Assembly (NCBI GenBank): GCA_022559845.1
Contig: JAHNEJ010003616.1
Coordinates: 266,781-330,780 of the forward strand
DNA: 64,000 bases
DNA from: Amorphophallus konjac
Lineage: Eukaryota > Streptophyta > Magnoliopsida > Alismatales > Araceae
Direction of reading: 5' to 3'
The notes under the pieces were generated by a model. It was not told where the DNA came from, searched no databases, and saw only the letters and a program-made list of their open reading frames with translations. Below are positions 9,546 to 19,543 of the stretch, in pieces. How positions within the stretch are numbered: the first letter of the stretch is position 1; each line of letters starts with the position of its first letter. Position numbers and translations under genes: made by a program.

Positions 9546-12118
9546 GGGGGAGCTCTCGGGGGTGTGGGGGCACTCTCAAGGGATGGATCAGGCTGGATAT
9601 CCTTACTGGGTGCCATCGTGGGGCCCTTGTAGGGCACCAGGTCCGCCACATTGAATGTGGGGTTAACTCCGTACTCCTCTGGGAGATCTAACACATAAGC
9701 ATTGGTGCCACGGCGTTTCAGCACCCGGAAGGGACCAGTCCCATGTGCCCTCAACTTTGAGGCATTCCCTGGGAATAACCTCTCAGTTCTCACCATCACA
9801 TAGTCACCAATGTGGAACTCCTGGTGGCGGTGGTGTGAATCAGCTGCTTTCTTGTAAATTTCATTGCCTTTGTTGATGTTGTTGCGAATATGCTCATGCA
9901 TCTTTATGGGTGTTGACTCACTAGGAGATAATGGGGGTCCTGGACAGCCAAAAGTGGACCTATCATGCAGTGGTGCTATGCAGTTTTTGATGGACTTCGG
10001 GGAACCCGGGTATCCGAGAGTTGACCTATCATGCATAGATGTGATGAGGACTTTCATGAACTCAGGTGGACCGGGGCAACCACTGGTAGCTCTATCGTGC
10101 ATGAGATGGATGAAGAGTGGGGGGGGACCAACATACCCAAATGTAATCCGGTCAAGTTTTGAGCCTAAACTGTGTGTGACATGCGTGGGAGGGTTGGGCT
10201 CGTGACCCTTGTTGAATGATGTGACATGCCAAGATGGGTGCTTCCTAGAGATGATGACCATGTGGGTGGGTATGGGGTGGTCTTTAAGCTCCCATTTGTA
10301 AGGGTCGAAGGGATCATAGTAGGTATGCATCACGGGGTGGGACACTACCTTGTTCCCTAGGTGTATGGTTCCCTTAGTGTGGACTAGGTTTTGGAAGAGG
10401 TGTGTTGGTTCTAGCATGGTAGGTGAGGGTAGGAGGGAGTGGGTGGTGGGTAGGTATTGGAAGGGGTCAAAGGGGTCATAGAATGTGTTACCCTGAGAGA
10501 GGTGCTCTATCATCTCAAGGTCTCTATGTGAGGGTGAGTCCTCCTCCTCAAATGTAGTAATTGAACCGAAGTTTGAGGAGGGTTGGTTGGTCATGATTGG
10601 AGGGCTTGGCATCCTACCCAAAATAAATAACTCCAATTCGCGGATAGCATTGGGCTCTTCGGGTATGGGGAGGGATAAAAGTAAGTCGCTAGTGTAGCCA
10701 CCTACAGTGTAAATGGAAGAGATGGACCCGACGCATAGATGTAGGAGGTCAACGCTCCTTGGTTGGTCAGCCATTGTGGCCAACATGTCTGTCAACCCTA
10801 TTTGCCAAGCTAGGCCCTTAAGAAGGTCATCCCAACTCTCAACCTCATAGGAGGATTGGATAGTGGTGTGATAGGAGGAGAGAGGGACTATGGGGAGGTG
10901 TTGTCCCACGGGAGGGTAGGCAAGGGCCATCATCTCTCTAATTGGGCTACCCCTCAACCAGCTAACAAGGGTCTCTCCTAAAATAAGCCCGATCCCATCT
11001 AGAGAGGGTGGTGTAGGGTGAAGGTTACCATGTGAGTTCTTTTCTTCAATTTGGACAGGTGTGGTCTCCATGTTGGGGGTTGGGTCCAGGGTGTTCACCA
11101 CTTTGGGGTTGGGTATGGGCTCCTCCTCCAAAGAGGTGAGGGAATATGTTAGGGGTGGGGTGGTGATGGTAGGTGCATGGCGCACCCAAGGTGATGAGCA
11201 AGGTCGGAATTGGGTTGGGGTTGGAAGTGGAGGTAGTGGGAGTCTAGGTTGGGGTAGGTTTGTAGTTGGGAGTGGAAGGTGGGTTGGGAGAAGACAGTTG
11301 GATAATGGAGGGGCATCCCTTATAGGGGATAATGGATGGGTAGTAGTAGGGGCTACGGGGGTTTGGGGAGTATGGGTCTCATGGGGAATAGTGAGTTGGG
11401 GGGTGGTGACCGGTGCGGGACTAGGTGGAGGGGTGGGCACGAGATCTACTTGGGTTTGAACGGTGAGGGTTGTGGAAGTGAGTTTTAGTTGGGGAAGGTC
11501 GGTGGGGATTAGGTTTTCCTGACTTGACTCTTGGCATTGTGCCTCAAATTCTTCCTCCCATTCAAGGGGAGATTCATGAACTTCAATCACTTCCCCAACT
11601 CTTTGGGGTGGAGGGGTTGGGTAGGGATTTGTGGGTTGGAGGGTGGTGGCCGTCATGGGCTTAGGTGGATGAGAGAGGACATGGGTGTTGTTGAATCGGA
11701 AGGCCCCCGGAAGGTGTGACGGATGCACAAGGCAAGTCCGACGTGTCGGGTCAATGGTGGCATTCCTTTCATCTAGCCATCTCCTTCCTAGGATTATGCA
11801 AGGTCCCGCCATAGTGCCAATTTGACACCAAGCTCCATCACAGTACATGGTCTTCCCAAACCATTTATGGAATTCAACGAAGACTCGGTCTCCGTCGTGC
11901 ACGATTTGTCCGGCCCTAGAAAGAGAGGCAACAATATCGGGAGATACCCAATTATCGGGCTCTAAGTCAATGAAGTCAATTTCCGTAGGTTCTCCACTGG
12001 GTAGGTATGCAAGAAATATGATTGGGAGAGGGATCATGTGGTCCGTAGACTCTTTGACAGTGGGTGGTGGACTATGCATGTGACGATCTGTCGGAGACTC
12101 TAATGCAATCGTTCCCAT
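9536..12118 (-). CDS. Element A 860-codon protein: protease-like N-terminus, novel central domain, integrase C-terminal (GPY/F) module
   Basis: The ATG is 33 bases past the primer site and the frame is intact to TGA at 9536. Residues ~1-150 end in GPCIILGRRWLDERNATID, which resembles the end of retropepsin domains (ILG-x-x-W-L), but I see no clear D-S/T-G. Residues ~170-360 are Pro/Thr-rich. Residues ~425-620 form a domain conserved in element B (LAWQIGLTDMLA; GSISSIYTVGGY; DPFDPF; DPFDPYKWELKDHPIPTHM). Residues ~670-725 hold three copies of an H-D-R-(A/S)-T-x-G-x-P-G-(P/S)-P motif. Residues ~750-830 are an integrase C-terminal domain (FHIGDYVMVRTERLFPG; GTGPFRVLKRRG; NPTFNVADLVPYKGP). There is no gag, RT, RNase H or DDE core. 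The central domain is not recognised. Confidence 0.8.
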   Translation of the reverse strand: MGTIALESPTDRHMHSPPPTVKESTDHMIPLPIIFLAYLPSGEPTEIDFIDLEPDNWVSPDIVASLSRAGQIVHDGDRVFVEFHKWFGKTMYCDGAWCQIGTMAGPCIILGRRWLDERNATIDPTRRTCLVHPSHLPGAFRFNNTHVLSHPPKPMTATTLQPTNPYPTPPPQRVGEVIEVHESPLEWEEEFEAQCQESSQENLIPTDLPQLKLTSTTLTVQTQVDLVPTPPPSPAPVTTPQLTIPHETHTPQTPVAPTTTHPLSPIRDAPPLSNCLLPTHLPLPTTNLPQPRLPLPPLPTPTQFRPCSSPWVRHAPTITTPPLTYSLTSLEEEPIPNPKVVNTLDPTPNMETTPVQIEEKNSHGNLHPTPPSLDGIGLILGETLVSWLRGSPIREMMALAYPPVGQHLPIVPLSSYHTTIQSSYEVESWDDLLKGLAWQIGLTDMLATMADQPRSVDLLHLCVGSISSIYTVGGYTSDLLLSLPIPEEPNAIRELELFILGRMPSPPIMTNQPSSNFGSITTFEEEDSPSHRDLEMIEHLSQGNTFYDPFDPFQYLPTTHSLLPSPTMLEPTHLFQNLVHTKGTIHLGNKVVSHPVMHTYYDPFDPYKWELKDHPIPTHMVIISRKHPSWHVTSFNKGHEPNPPTHVTHSLGSKLDRITFGYVGPPPLFIHLMHDRATSGCPGPPEFMKVLITSMHDRSTLGYPGSPKSIKNCIAPLHDRSTFGCPGPPLSPSESTPIKMHEHIRNNINKGNEIYKKAADSHHRHQEFHIGDYVMVRTERLFPGNASKLRAHGTGPFRVLKRRGTNAYVLDLPEEYGVNPTFNVADLVPYKGPTMAPSKDIQPDPSLESAPTPPRAPPKT

Positions 12119-12150
12119 GGACTAGACTTGTAGAGACAAGTCTAAAACTT

Positions 12151-12162
12151 GCTCTGATACCA
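12151..12162 (-). other. primer binding site of element A
   Basis: The minus strand reads TGGTATCAGAGC, complementary to the 3' end of plant initiator tRNA-Met, two bases inside the right LTR. It proves that the right LTR is the 5' LTR. Confidence 0.93.
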
Positions 12163-12164
12163 CT

Positions 12165-14560
12165 TGATGTGAAACGGCTACGATCTAGTGCAGAATGACC
12201 CTTAGACCTATGCATCCACAAGCATACAAGTGAATATGAACCCTTGGACGTACTTCGCAACACAGTCTCAAAGCAAGCGATAATTGCAACGTTTTCAACA
12301 CCACGCTCACACGCGTCCCCTTGGTGACTTGGTGATACCAAGAGAGGGTGTTGGGACAAGACCCTAGCTGGTTAGGAACCAGCACCGCTATGTGTTAGCC
12401 CTCCCGCAAGTGTGGAGCCCGATTCGTGGGCGGCCGGGTGCCTTGGGGGCACTAGGACTCTCTTTCTCACTCAACCACGATGGCCCACTCAGGGGCGGTG
12501 GCAACGGGACCGGGCACTCTCGTTCTAACCAGCGGATTGCAGCGTAATATTAAATGAGCAGAAAGACGAGGGAGCAAGGGTGAGAGAATACCTGACCGGC
12601 GTGAAGACGCCGATCCCGCTCGGAGACGAGGGCGAGCGGGAAGTGTGTTCCCCGCACACTGCGCCGGTGACGCTTGAACCTGTTTATTACAATTACCACG
12701 TCCCACAAGTGGGGAAGAGGGATGAATTATTACACCAAACACTACCTCCACGCAGGGAGGGGCTTTAAGCCGGCCAGGCGGGGGATGGGAATCGGGTAAG
12801 AGCTAAGGACGGTGGACTGTGCTGTTCTGTCCGCTTGCTGAAGTTCTGACCCCTGATCACTGTTCGGGGCGTAGTTCCCGCTCCAGAATTTTGCCGGTGA
12901 CGTGGCTGGTGGGGTTCTCTTCTTCACTGGACCCTGGTCGACTGTGAATTTTCTGAGAATTTTGTCTGGCCGCCGCTGACCGTGGTGGCGGTACGAACAG
13001 GGATGAAGATTCTGGTACTCTGATCAATCTGTCTGCAACAGCAGGTTGCCGGTGGTGCTGCGGCCGCTCCCAAGCTCCGATTCACGAACGGCGGGTGGCG
13101 TTGGAACCGTCTGGGGGTCTACTTTCCAGCAAATCTGGTCTCGATGTTGTCTGAGGTCGGTGGAGACGGGGAGGGCCAACAGAATGCTAACTGGTCGGAG
13201 CAGCCTGACTGGGACAGAACCGACTGACCTGTGAGAAAGAAGGGATAACTTCGTCCCTCGACCTCGGATGGCCGTTCCGCTTGCTGTTCCTGGTCCCAGA
13301 CTTGAAGGGGAGAAAATTTGATGAAGAGACCCGTGTCAGATTCTGCCGCCGGCGGTCGTGGGAAGCTCCCTTCTCCGGCTCAAGTCCACTGCAGGTCTTG
13401 TCTTGCGCAGTCGGGGGAGAACCGCCACTGTGAACAGTCCCGAGCTCGGATCAACGCGAAATCGCCTCGCCTGCGAAGTAGACCCCGAGCTCTTTCCGTG
13501 GATGGGGGTACGCCTTCAGAAGATGCCGGATGAGCCCCGAACAGACGTGATCTTCAGGGCCCTTTTCTGCTGCCAGCGAACTAACTAGAGAGGGGGGGTG
13601 AGGGGAGGGAGAGGGTGAAGTGAAAATGGAGGTCTTGGCTAGTGTTGGAGTTGTAGGGTGATGGCAGGAGGGGGAGGAGGTGTGAGGGTGGTGAGGAGGT
13701 CGGATCTGGTGTGGGGGATGGGGCAGGGGGGTGGAGAGGCCGAAGCTGGTGGGGGTGGGGGTGTGGTTCGGCCAAGGCAAGGAGGTAAGGTGTGGGAGAT
13801 GGTGTTTGCGCAGCCAGCCAAGGGGGGGTGGCTTGGGTCGCACCAATGCCTTGAATGGGGTGTGGGGAAGTGGGAGGGATGCTTGGGGGAGAGGAAGGGG
13901 TGTATTGGAAGTAGGAAAGGTGTATGGGGAATGGGAAGGGTCACTTGGGAAGAGGGGGAAATGAATGGAGTTAATGGCCTAGGGGAGGTGAAGGGGTGGA
14001 GGGGGTGAGGTGGCAGCTGAGGTGGCAGGTGGGAGGGGAGGTGAAGGGGCTGGTTCGCCCAAGGTTGAGGGGGAGAGAGAGAGGAGGAGAGAGAGAGAGG
14101 GGCCGGCCCCTTTAGGAGAGGAGAGAGTGAATGCTTAGAGAGAGAGAGAAGAGGGAGAGAAATCTCAATGTGGACTCAAATTATCAATTCTTCATTAACC
14201 TCTTCAAGTGGGGATTGGGGTCCTTATATAGGAGACCCACAATTTACATTAAGTCCTCACATTGTGGACTAATGACAGAAGATCAAGGGTCATGGGAAGG
14301 GGCGCCCATGGGCTTGGCCAATGACTTGGCCCAATAAGACATACTAGCCCATTAACTCACTTGGCCACTTAATGAAGACCTTAGACTTAGGTAAATGACT
14401 AACTTACTTAGGTACTAGACTCAATAAGAGGGAAAATTACATAGATAAGACTCAAGAAAATGAGAAAATTACATGGCTGGACTCAGAAAATGATGGCGAA
14501 CAAAATGGCAAGCAATATGATCCTCGGAGAAATGTGAAGGGGTAATTGATGTCCCCATCA
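12165..14560 (-). repeat. 5' LTR of element A (right, 2396 bp)
   Basis: Near-identical partner of 6911-9310, with TATA at 14221-14232 on the minus strand. It is followed directly by the GCTTC duplication at 14561-14565 and the resumed Tekay 1 gag. Confidence 0.95.
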
Positions 14561-14565
14561 GCTTC
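14561..14565. other. target site duplication of element A, right copy (GCTTC)
   Basis: Identical to 6906-6910; see the left copy. Confidence 0.95.
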
Positions 14566-15207
14566 TCTTCCTTGGATGCGATCTGATAACTTCGTTGCAT
14601 CTTCTAGGAGTTCTGCTCTCCGTACCGCATCAGAATAAATTTGGATATCCATCGGGGCCAGATGAGTAATATATTGTGGCTTAAGACCGTTAAGAAATCT
14701 CCGTGCCTTCATTTTGTCGGTACCCACGAGATGTAGAGCGTACCGAGATAACCTCAAAAATTGAGCTTCATATTCGACGATCGATAGTCCCCTTTGCTTT
14801 AAGGCGGCAAATTCGGCGGCCTTCCTTTCTTGTACTCGGTCGGAGAAGTATTTACTATTGAAGTGTTCCACGAACTCTTCCCATAGTACTTGATCGTGCG
14901 GTAAAGTAGCTTCGACCGATTCCCACCAGGCACGTGCATCCCTTTCCAGTTGGAAAGTAGCCAGTAGGACCTTTTCCTCGTCGGCACATTACATGACTCG
15001 AAAAATCCTCTTGATTTCTTTAATCCAATGTTCGGCCTCATCCGGATCCGTAGATCCTGCGAACTTGGGAGGGTTCATGCTTCTAAAATTCCTATGCAAA
15101 TCGCCAGCTCCTCGATTTGCTCCTCCCTGAGCAACCTGTTGGAGGGCTTGGGTTAAGCCTTGAACGGTGCGCTGCATCTCGCGCCATTGACCTCTCTCGG
15201 CGGCCAT
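14566..15207 (-). pseudogene. Tekay/Del-like chromovirus 1 gag, N-terminal part
   Basis: The frame starts with ATG at 15207 (MAAERGQWREMQRTVQ). It carries the retrotransposon gag core: PPKFAGSTDPDEAEHWIKEI, RDARAWWESVEATL, FVEHFNSKYFSDRVQERKA and YEAQFLRLSRYALHLVGTD. A TAA near 14989 replaces the Gln codon that the homologous gag at 29203-29934 has at RVMQC. The protein would continue into 6905, because element A sits inside this gene. The copy is about as diverged from Tekay 2 as expected for two members of one lineage. Gag forms the particle; this copy is dead. Confidence 0.9.
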
Positions 15208-15444
15208 TTACGAGAATTAGCCGGAAACCATAATTACAAGGTTTAATTATTTTATTCATTTGTTTATGTCTTGATGTATCTTTTTCTAAAACTTAACCCG
15301 TGTTTTTGCCCATGCTTACCCGGAAGGTTTTAAGACATATCTAATTTCTAGATAATGATCTAAAACATAACCTAAGTTTAGGAATGAACCTATAATTGTG
15401 AAACCTAGGATTTTATGTAACCTAGGCTCTGATACCACAAAGGC
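15208..15444 (-). other. Leader and primer binding site of Tekay 1
   Basis: The untranslated leader lies between LTR and gag. The minus strand reads TGGTATCAGAGC at 15437-15426, eight bases inside the LTR end at 15445. No gene is seen. Confidence 0.85.
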
Positions 15445-17077
15445 TGTCACGCCCCGACGCAGAAAATCGGGAGCGCGAGCGAGTCGTAAACAAGCGTGTT
15501 GATCAGAGCATGTACAATTTTATTTCTAAAGATAGAAATGAATGGGAAAATGATACTTTTATTCCATCAAAATGAAGTTTACATCACTAATTCATAAGCC
15601 ATAAAGGCAAATTACAACTTCGAATCCCAAAGTACATCATTCTTTTAAAAACACTAATGGTCTACATAAACCTAGGTAAAAAGGAAAATCACTCTCTCAC
15701 TCTTGTCCATTCCCTTGTTCATTTTCATTTCCTACAACAAGTAACCAAAACGTAGGGTGAGCTAAAAGCTCAGTAGGATTTTATATCTCTAAGAACCAGG
15801 CAATCTTTAAGTATTAACAATTTAAGCAATTTTCTAACTTGTATCGGGAAGTGTATAACATGAATGGAATTTCTAAGTAAATGAGATAATATGATATCAA
15901 GATGAATTTCCAAGTAATGACTTTGAACAAGTAAAGAATTTCATGTAATTGGTCATTTCACTCAAGTCAAGTAATTCATGTAATTTTTAAGTAAACAAGT
16001 AAACAAGTACGAATAGTGGAATGCCGTAAAAATCTAGCAAGTCATGCACTTCGATGCAATGCCACACTGTGGTCAATCAACTCCCATGGGCACAAGTATT
16101 TGCGGGTGCTCCTCCCAGGACCAGACCGGGCCCCATTAACCCCAGGCATTGGGTCAGTGGATCATAAGATCCCAAGTACGTTTAGACATCCACTTAACAC
16201 TATGGCCAATGAATTTCAAGAATAAGCTCATTTGTAAAAAGTACGGATTTCAAAAAAATCTCAGAAGTAGCAAGAGAAGTGAATAATAATTTTAAGGCAT
16301 AATGTTTAACGACATTAAGTTGTGGAATTCAAGAAAGAACGGAAACTAGGAAGAAAATTTAACTAATTAGAGTTTAATTGAATTAATTTTATTCCATGGT
16401 TTAATCTTGTATGCATTTGGTTTACAAGTGTTTAGACATGTTTACAGGAAGTTTTTTGCACATTAGAGATGCATTAGTTTAGCTAAAACGGTGATTTATT
16501 ATAAAAACCAGAATTGGGTTATAAAAAAAAATAGATTTTTATGCCGAAAATAATTCTAACTTGCTAAAAATAATCTTAACATGCTGAAAATGATTTTCAT
16601 ATGTTACTTTACTGGTAAGATGATAAAAATATAATTTTTCATGCTGGATTTAATTTTTACATGCTAAAAATTAATTTTTTTAACATGCTAAAATTAATAC
16701 TTAACATGCTAAAATAATTCTCACATATTAACTTACTGATAGGATGATAAGATAAGTTTACCATGCTGATTACAGAAATTTTCTGATAACAATATTAATT
16801 TTATTGTGCTAAAAATTATTTTTCTATATTTATTTACTAATTATTTTATAGGAAAATAGAATTATCATGCTGAAAAATAGTTTTAATATATTGAAAATAA
16901 TTCTAACATGCTAAAAATAATTCTAACATACTGGAAATAATTTTATCATGCTGGAAGAAATTTTATCATGCTGGAAGTAATTTTCATGCATCAATTTACT
17001 AATTATTTAATTAGAAATTAGGTTTAGCATGCACACAAAAATAGTTTTAAATAGATTTTAACATGCTGAAAATAGTC
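15445..17077 (-). repeat. 5' LTR of Tekay 1, 3' portion (interrupted by copia element)
   Basis: The LTR end (minus ...GGGGCGTGACA) is set by the primer site. The region is gene-free and becomes very AT-rich from about 16230. It stops where the copia element begins at 17078. The outer 5' portion is probably 26650-27601, beyond the copia element, giving about 2.6 kb in total. Confidence 0.75.
16540..17068. repeat. Degenerate tandem array, ACATGCTGAAAATAATTCTA-type units
   Basis: Units of roughly 20-35 bp built on (T)AACATGCT(A/G)AAAATAATT(C/T) recur more than a dozen times with spacing variation, for example at 16551, 16575, 16640, 16684, 16704, 16890, 16910 and 17060. It is an LTR-internal satellite-like expansion with no coding content. 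Confidence 0.8.
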
Positions 17078-17637
17078 TGTTGTGTATGTGATTTTGATGA
17101 TTACAAAATGACTTTGTTGCTTGGCCTCGTGCGTCAATGGTTATTCATGTCTTCATGTGCTTGAACTCATTATCCTCTAGCTACGAAGTATGAAATGATT
17201 GTGGAAATGATTACACATGATTACACAATGTTGTTATTGGGATATCATCATGTGGATGCATTTATGACTCTATAAGGCTCATATGTGCTTTGATGTTAGC
17301 ACATTGCATATACACTGCATATTCACTTGGTAAGAGGCATATACATTGCATATTCACTTGGTAAGATTGCTTTGTATTCAATGAGAAAGCCTTTATGGAA
17401 ACAATCTTGGATTAGATCCCACTTGGTTATAATTTCACAAGTCATCATGAAATTATTAAAGAAAGTGAGTTGCAATGGGTTGATTTGAGAAGTCAATGGT
17501 GAAGCAATCTGACTTGAACTTGTTGTTTTGCAGGTTGGAAGAACTCCTCACAACCTCATTTAATCATGCCAAAACCTATGGTGGAGTTCTAGCATTCATT
17601 CTTAGCTAAATAGGCCATTGGGCCTTCTGTAGGAACA

Positions 17638-17885
17638 GGTGTCGACACCCAGTGTCGACTCCTACTTCCAGGATGCTCTGTTACAGCAATTTCAGACCCT
17701 GGAAAGAGAGGTGTCGACACCAGGTCTCGACACCAGGTCTCGACACCAGGTCTCGACACCTACCTGAACCAGGTTCTGGCAGCAGGCCAGAACACCAGGT
17801 GTCGACACCAGGTGTCGACACCCTGTGACCAGCACTCATTTTTTGGCTTTCTGTAAACGCCTGGGCACCAGGTGTCGACACCTGT
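17638..17885. repeat. Cluster of GGTGTCGACACC palindromes and GGTCTCGACACC variants
   Basis: About nine copies of a 12-bp perfect palindrome (SalI core GTCGAC) or one-base variants occur in 250 bp, several spaced exactly 15 bp apart (CCAGGTCTCGACA repeated near 17720-17760). The 3' LTR copy at 25430-25650 has fewer, so copy number changed after insertion. Confidence 0.9.
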
Positions 17886-18981
17886 GCGGCGCCGTGAAAG
17901 ATGACTTTCACGTCCTTACTTCGAAAGTCCAACAAGTCCATTCCAACTACCCTATATCTCTCCCTAATTCGTGGATCTGGTCTCTAAGCTGTCCCTTGAC
18001 CATTCTAAAAGCATAAAACCATCTCCTTGGGTCGAAAACCTAATTGAAGAGGTGAGATTTGAAGTATTCTTCTCTTGTTCCAACTCTTGTGAGTGCAGGG
18101 ACGTAGCAACTACTGCAAGGGCTTCTTCCACGTTGTTCTAAGCTTGTATGTGAAGGGAAGAAGGTGGTTTCAAGTCTCCAATCGATCCTCTACTCGAAGC
18201 TACGTGGAAAATCAAGTTACAACTTCATTTTTACAAAGAATCATTCATCTTCCTTCAAGAACGTTCTTCATCCTGCAGAAAAGCTTAAGCCTATTCGATG
18301 AAATAAAAAGGGGGAGCTCTATCCACTGAAAAATCCGTTTTGTTTTAGTTCTCCAGTTGCTCTTAGTTTTGTTTTAGATATTTGCTATAAACATCATCTC
18401 CTTGAACTTGTTTTACATGTTCTTTGTTCACACTCTCTTGCATACATATATGAGCTGCGATTTTTATGATACAACAATGGTAATGCTCATATGTTCTTTC
18501 GTATAGGTGAAGAAAAAGGTGGAAAACAAGGTGAAGCTCTTGCAAGGAGGATATGATCTACCACCGTGAGGATCTGGAGCTAGTGGAAGAAGGAAAAGAG
18601 GAGCGTCTCGAGGAGAAGAAGAAGATGATGTCTAGATTATGATCATCCGTCAAAGAGCCAAGGAGAAACAGATTTTGTTGAAGAAGGGGGAACCTTACAC
18701 TTGATGCATACTTATAGTTTAAATCTATAGTATTTGTTTTGGGAGGTCATAGCATATATTTATCTTTGATTCATATACATTTGTGAGAATACTTTGTGTG
18801 GGTGATCAAAGAAAGGGGTCTCCGAGTGTGTGTGTGGTCATATGTGTGTCGATTTGTACGGTGTATATCTGCGTGTGTGGTTGGGAGTTTTCTCTCGTGT
18901 GGTTATGTAGGCATTGCCCTACGTGTGTGTGGACGAAGTTGTGTCTCCGTGTGAGGTATTTAGTGCGGGGTGTGTTCCCCA

Positions 18982-18984
<3 letters not shown>

Positions 18985-19055
<71 letters not shown>
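18985..19055. repeat. GT dinucleotide microsatellite
   Basis: An uninterrupted GT run of about 71 bp inside the copia 5' LTR. The equivalent part of the 3' LTR is deleted. Confidence 0.98.
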
Positions 19056-19056
<1 letters not shown>

Positions 19057-19471
19057 CAGCAGTTTGAGGCAAGGCCTCGTGTGTGGATTACTACGGAAGC
19101 AGCATGTGTGGTGTTAGGGTTCATCCCCGTGTTGCTACATTTTGTAGCGTGTAGTGAAGCCTTGCCGGTTTGGCGAGGGGTGGACGTAGGGAGCCCGTAG
19201 TGGTCCCGAACCACCTTAAAAATCCCCGTGTCTTATGATTTGATCTTTGTGATTGTGTGATTCACTATCATATCTGTTTGTGCAATCGTGTGAGCTCGGT
19301 GAGATTGAGTGAATTAAGTTTAAATCTGTTTAGATTAAATTCATCAATCTTATCAATCTTGTTAATTCCGCTGTGTGCTAGTTTGTATTTTTAATTGGAC
19401 ATAATTTTTATTAGTAGGATCTATTCACCCCCCCTCTAGATCCGTATTCTTGCACTACGGGACCCAACAAT

Positions 19472-19483
19472 TGGTATCAGAGC
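19472..19483 (+). other. primer binding site of the copia element
   Basis: TGGTATCAGAGC, initiator tRNA-Met type, two bases after the LTR. Confidence 0.95.
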
Positions 19484-19543
19484 GAGGTTCTGTTATCCCT
19501 AGATCTTGCGATCTACAGAGTGATCCCAGTGCATTCTACAATC

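Larger units (their letters stand above)
6911..14560 (-). mobile_element. Element A: complete non-autonomous chromoviral LTR retrotransposon
   Basis: The 7650-bp element is flanked by GCTTC duplications and inserted into the gag gene of Tekay 1. LTRs are 6911-9310 and 12165-14560, with termini TGATG and CATCA. The internal region of about 2.85 kb holds one long minus-strand frame, a good initiator-Met primer site beside the right LTR and a polypurine-like tract beside the left. There is no RT, RNase H or integrase core, so transposition must have used another element's enzymes. The two LTRs differ by only a few substitutions and small indels by eye, making this probably the youngest insertion in the window. 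Element B is a diverged relative. Confidence 0.93.
17078..19469 (+). repeat. 5' LTR of the copia element (2392 bp)
   Basis: It begins TGTTGTGTATGTG and ends ...GGGACCCAACA, two bases before the primer site. It aligns to 24859-26649 over its first ~1.8 kb. It contains the GGTGTCGACACC cluster and a long GT microsatellite. Short open frames within it (for example near 18783-19200) come from the GT repeat. Confidence 0.93.

Noticed and set aside
9536..12118. Element A ORF as a host gene
   Set aside because: It lies exactly between two near-identical LTRs with primer site and target duplication, has no introns, and ends in an integrase module.
17638..17885. CRISPR array or MITE
   Set aside because: The repeats are 12-bp palindromes with irregular or very short spacers in a plant LTR. 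There is no leader or cas context, and no terminal inverted repeats with a target duplication around the cluster.
17681..17941. Frame encoding Val-Ser-Thr-Pro-Gly-Val-Asp-Thr repeats
   Set aside because: Translation of the GGTGTCGACACC palindromes; not a repeat protein.
18783..19214. Overlapping plus and minus frames encoding poly-(Cys-Val) or poly-(His-Thr)
   Set aside because: Artefact of the GT microsatellite, which is open in all frames.
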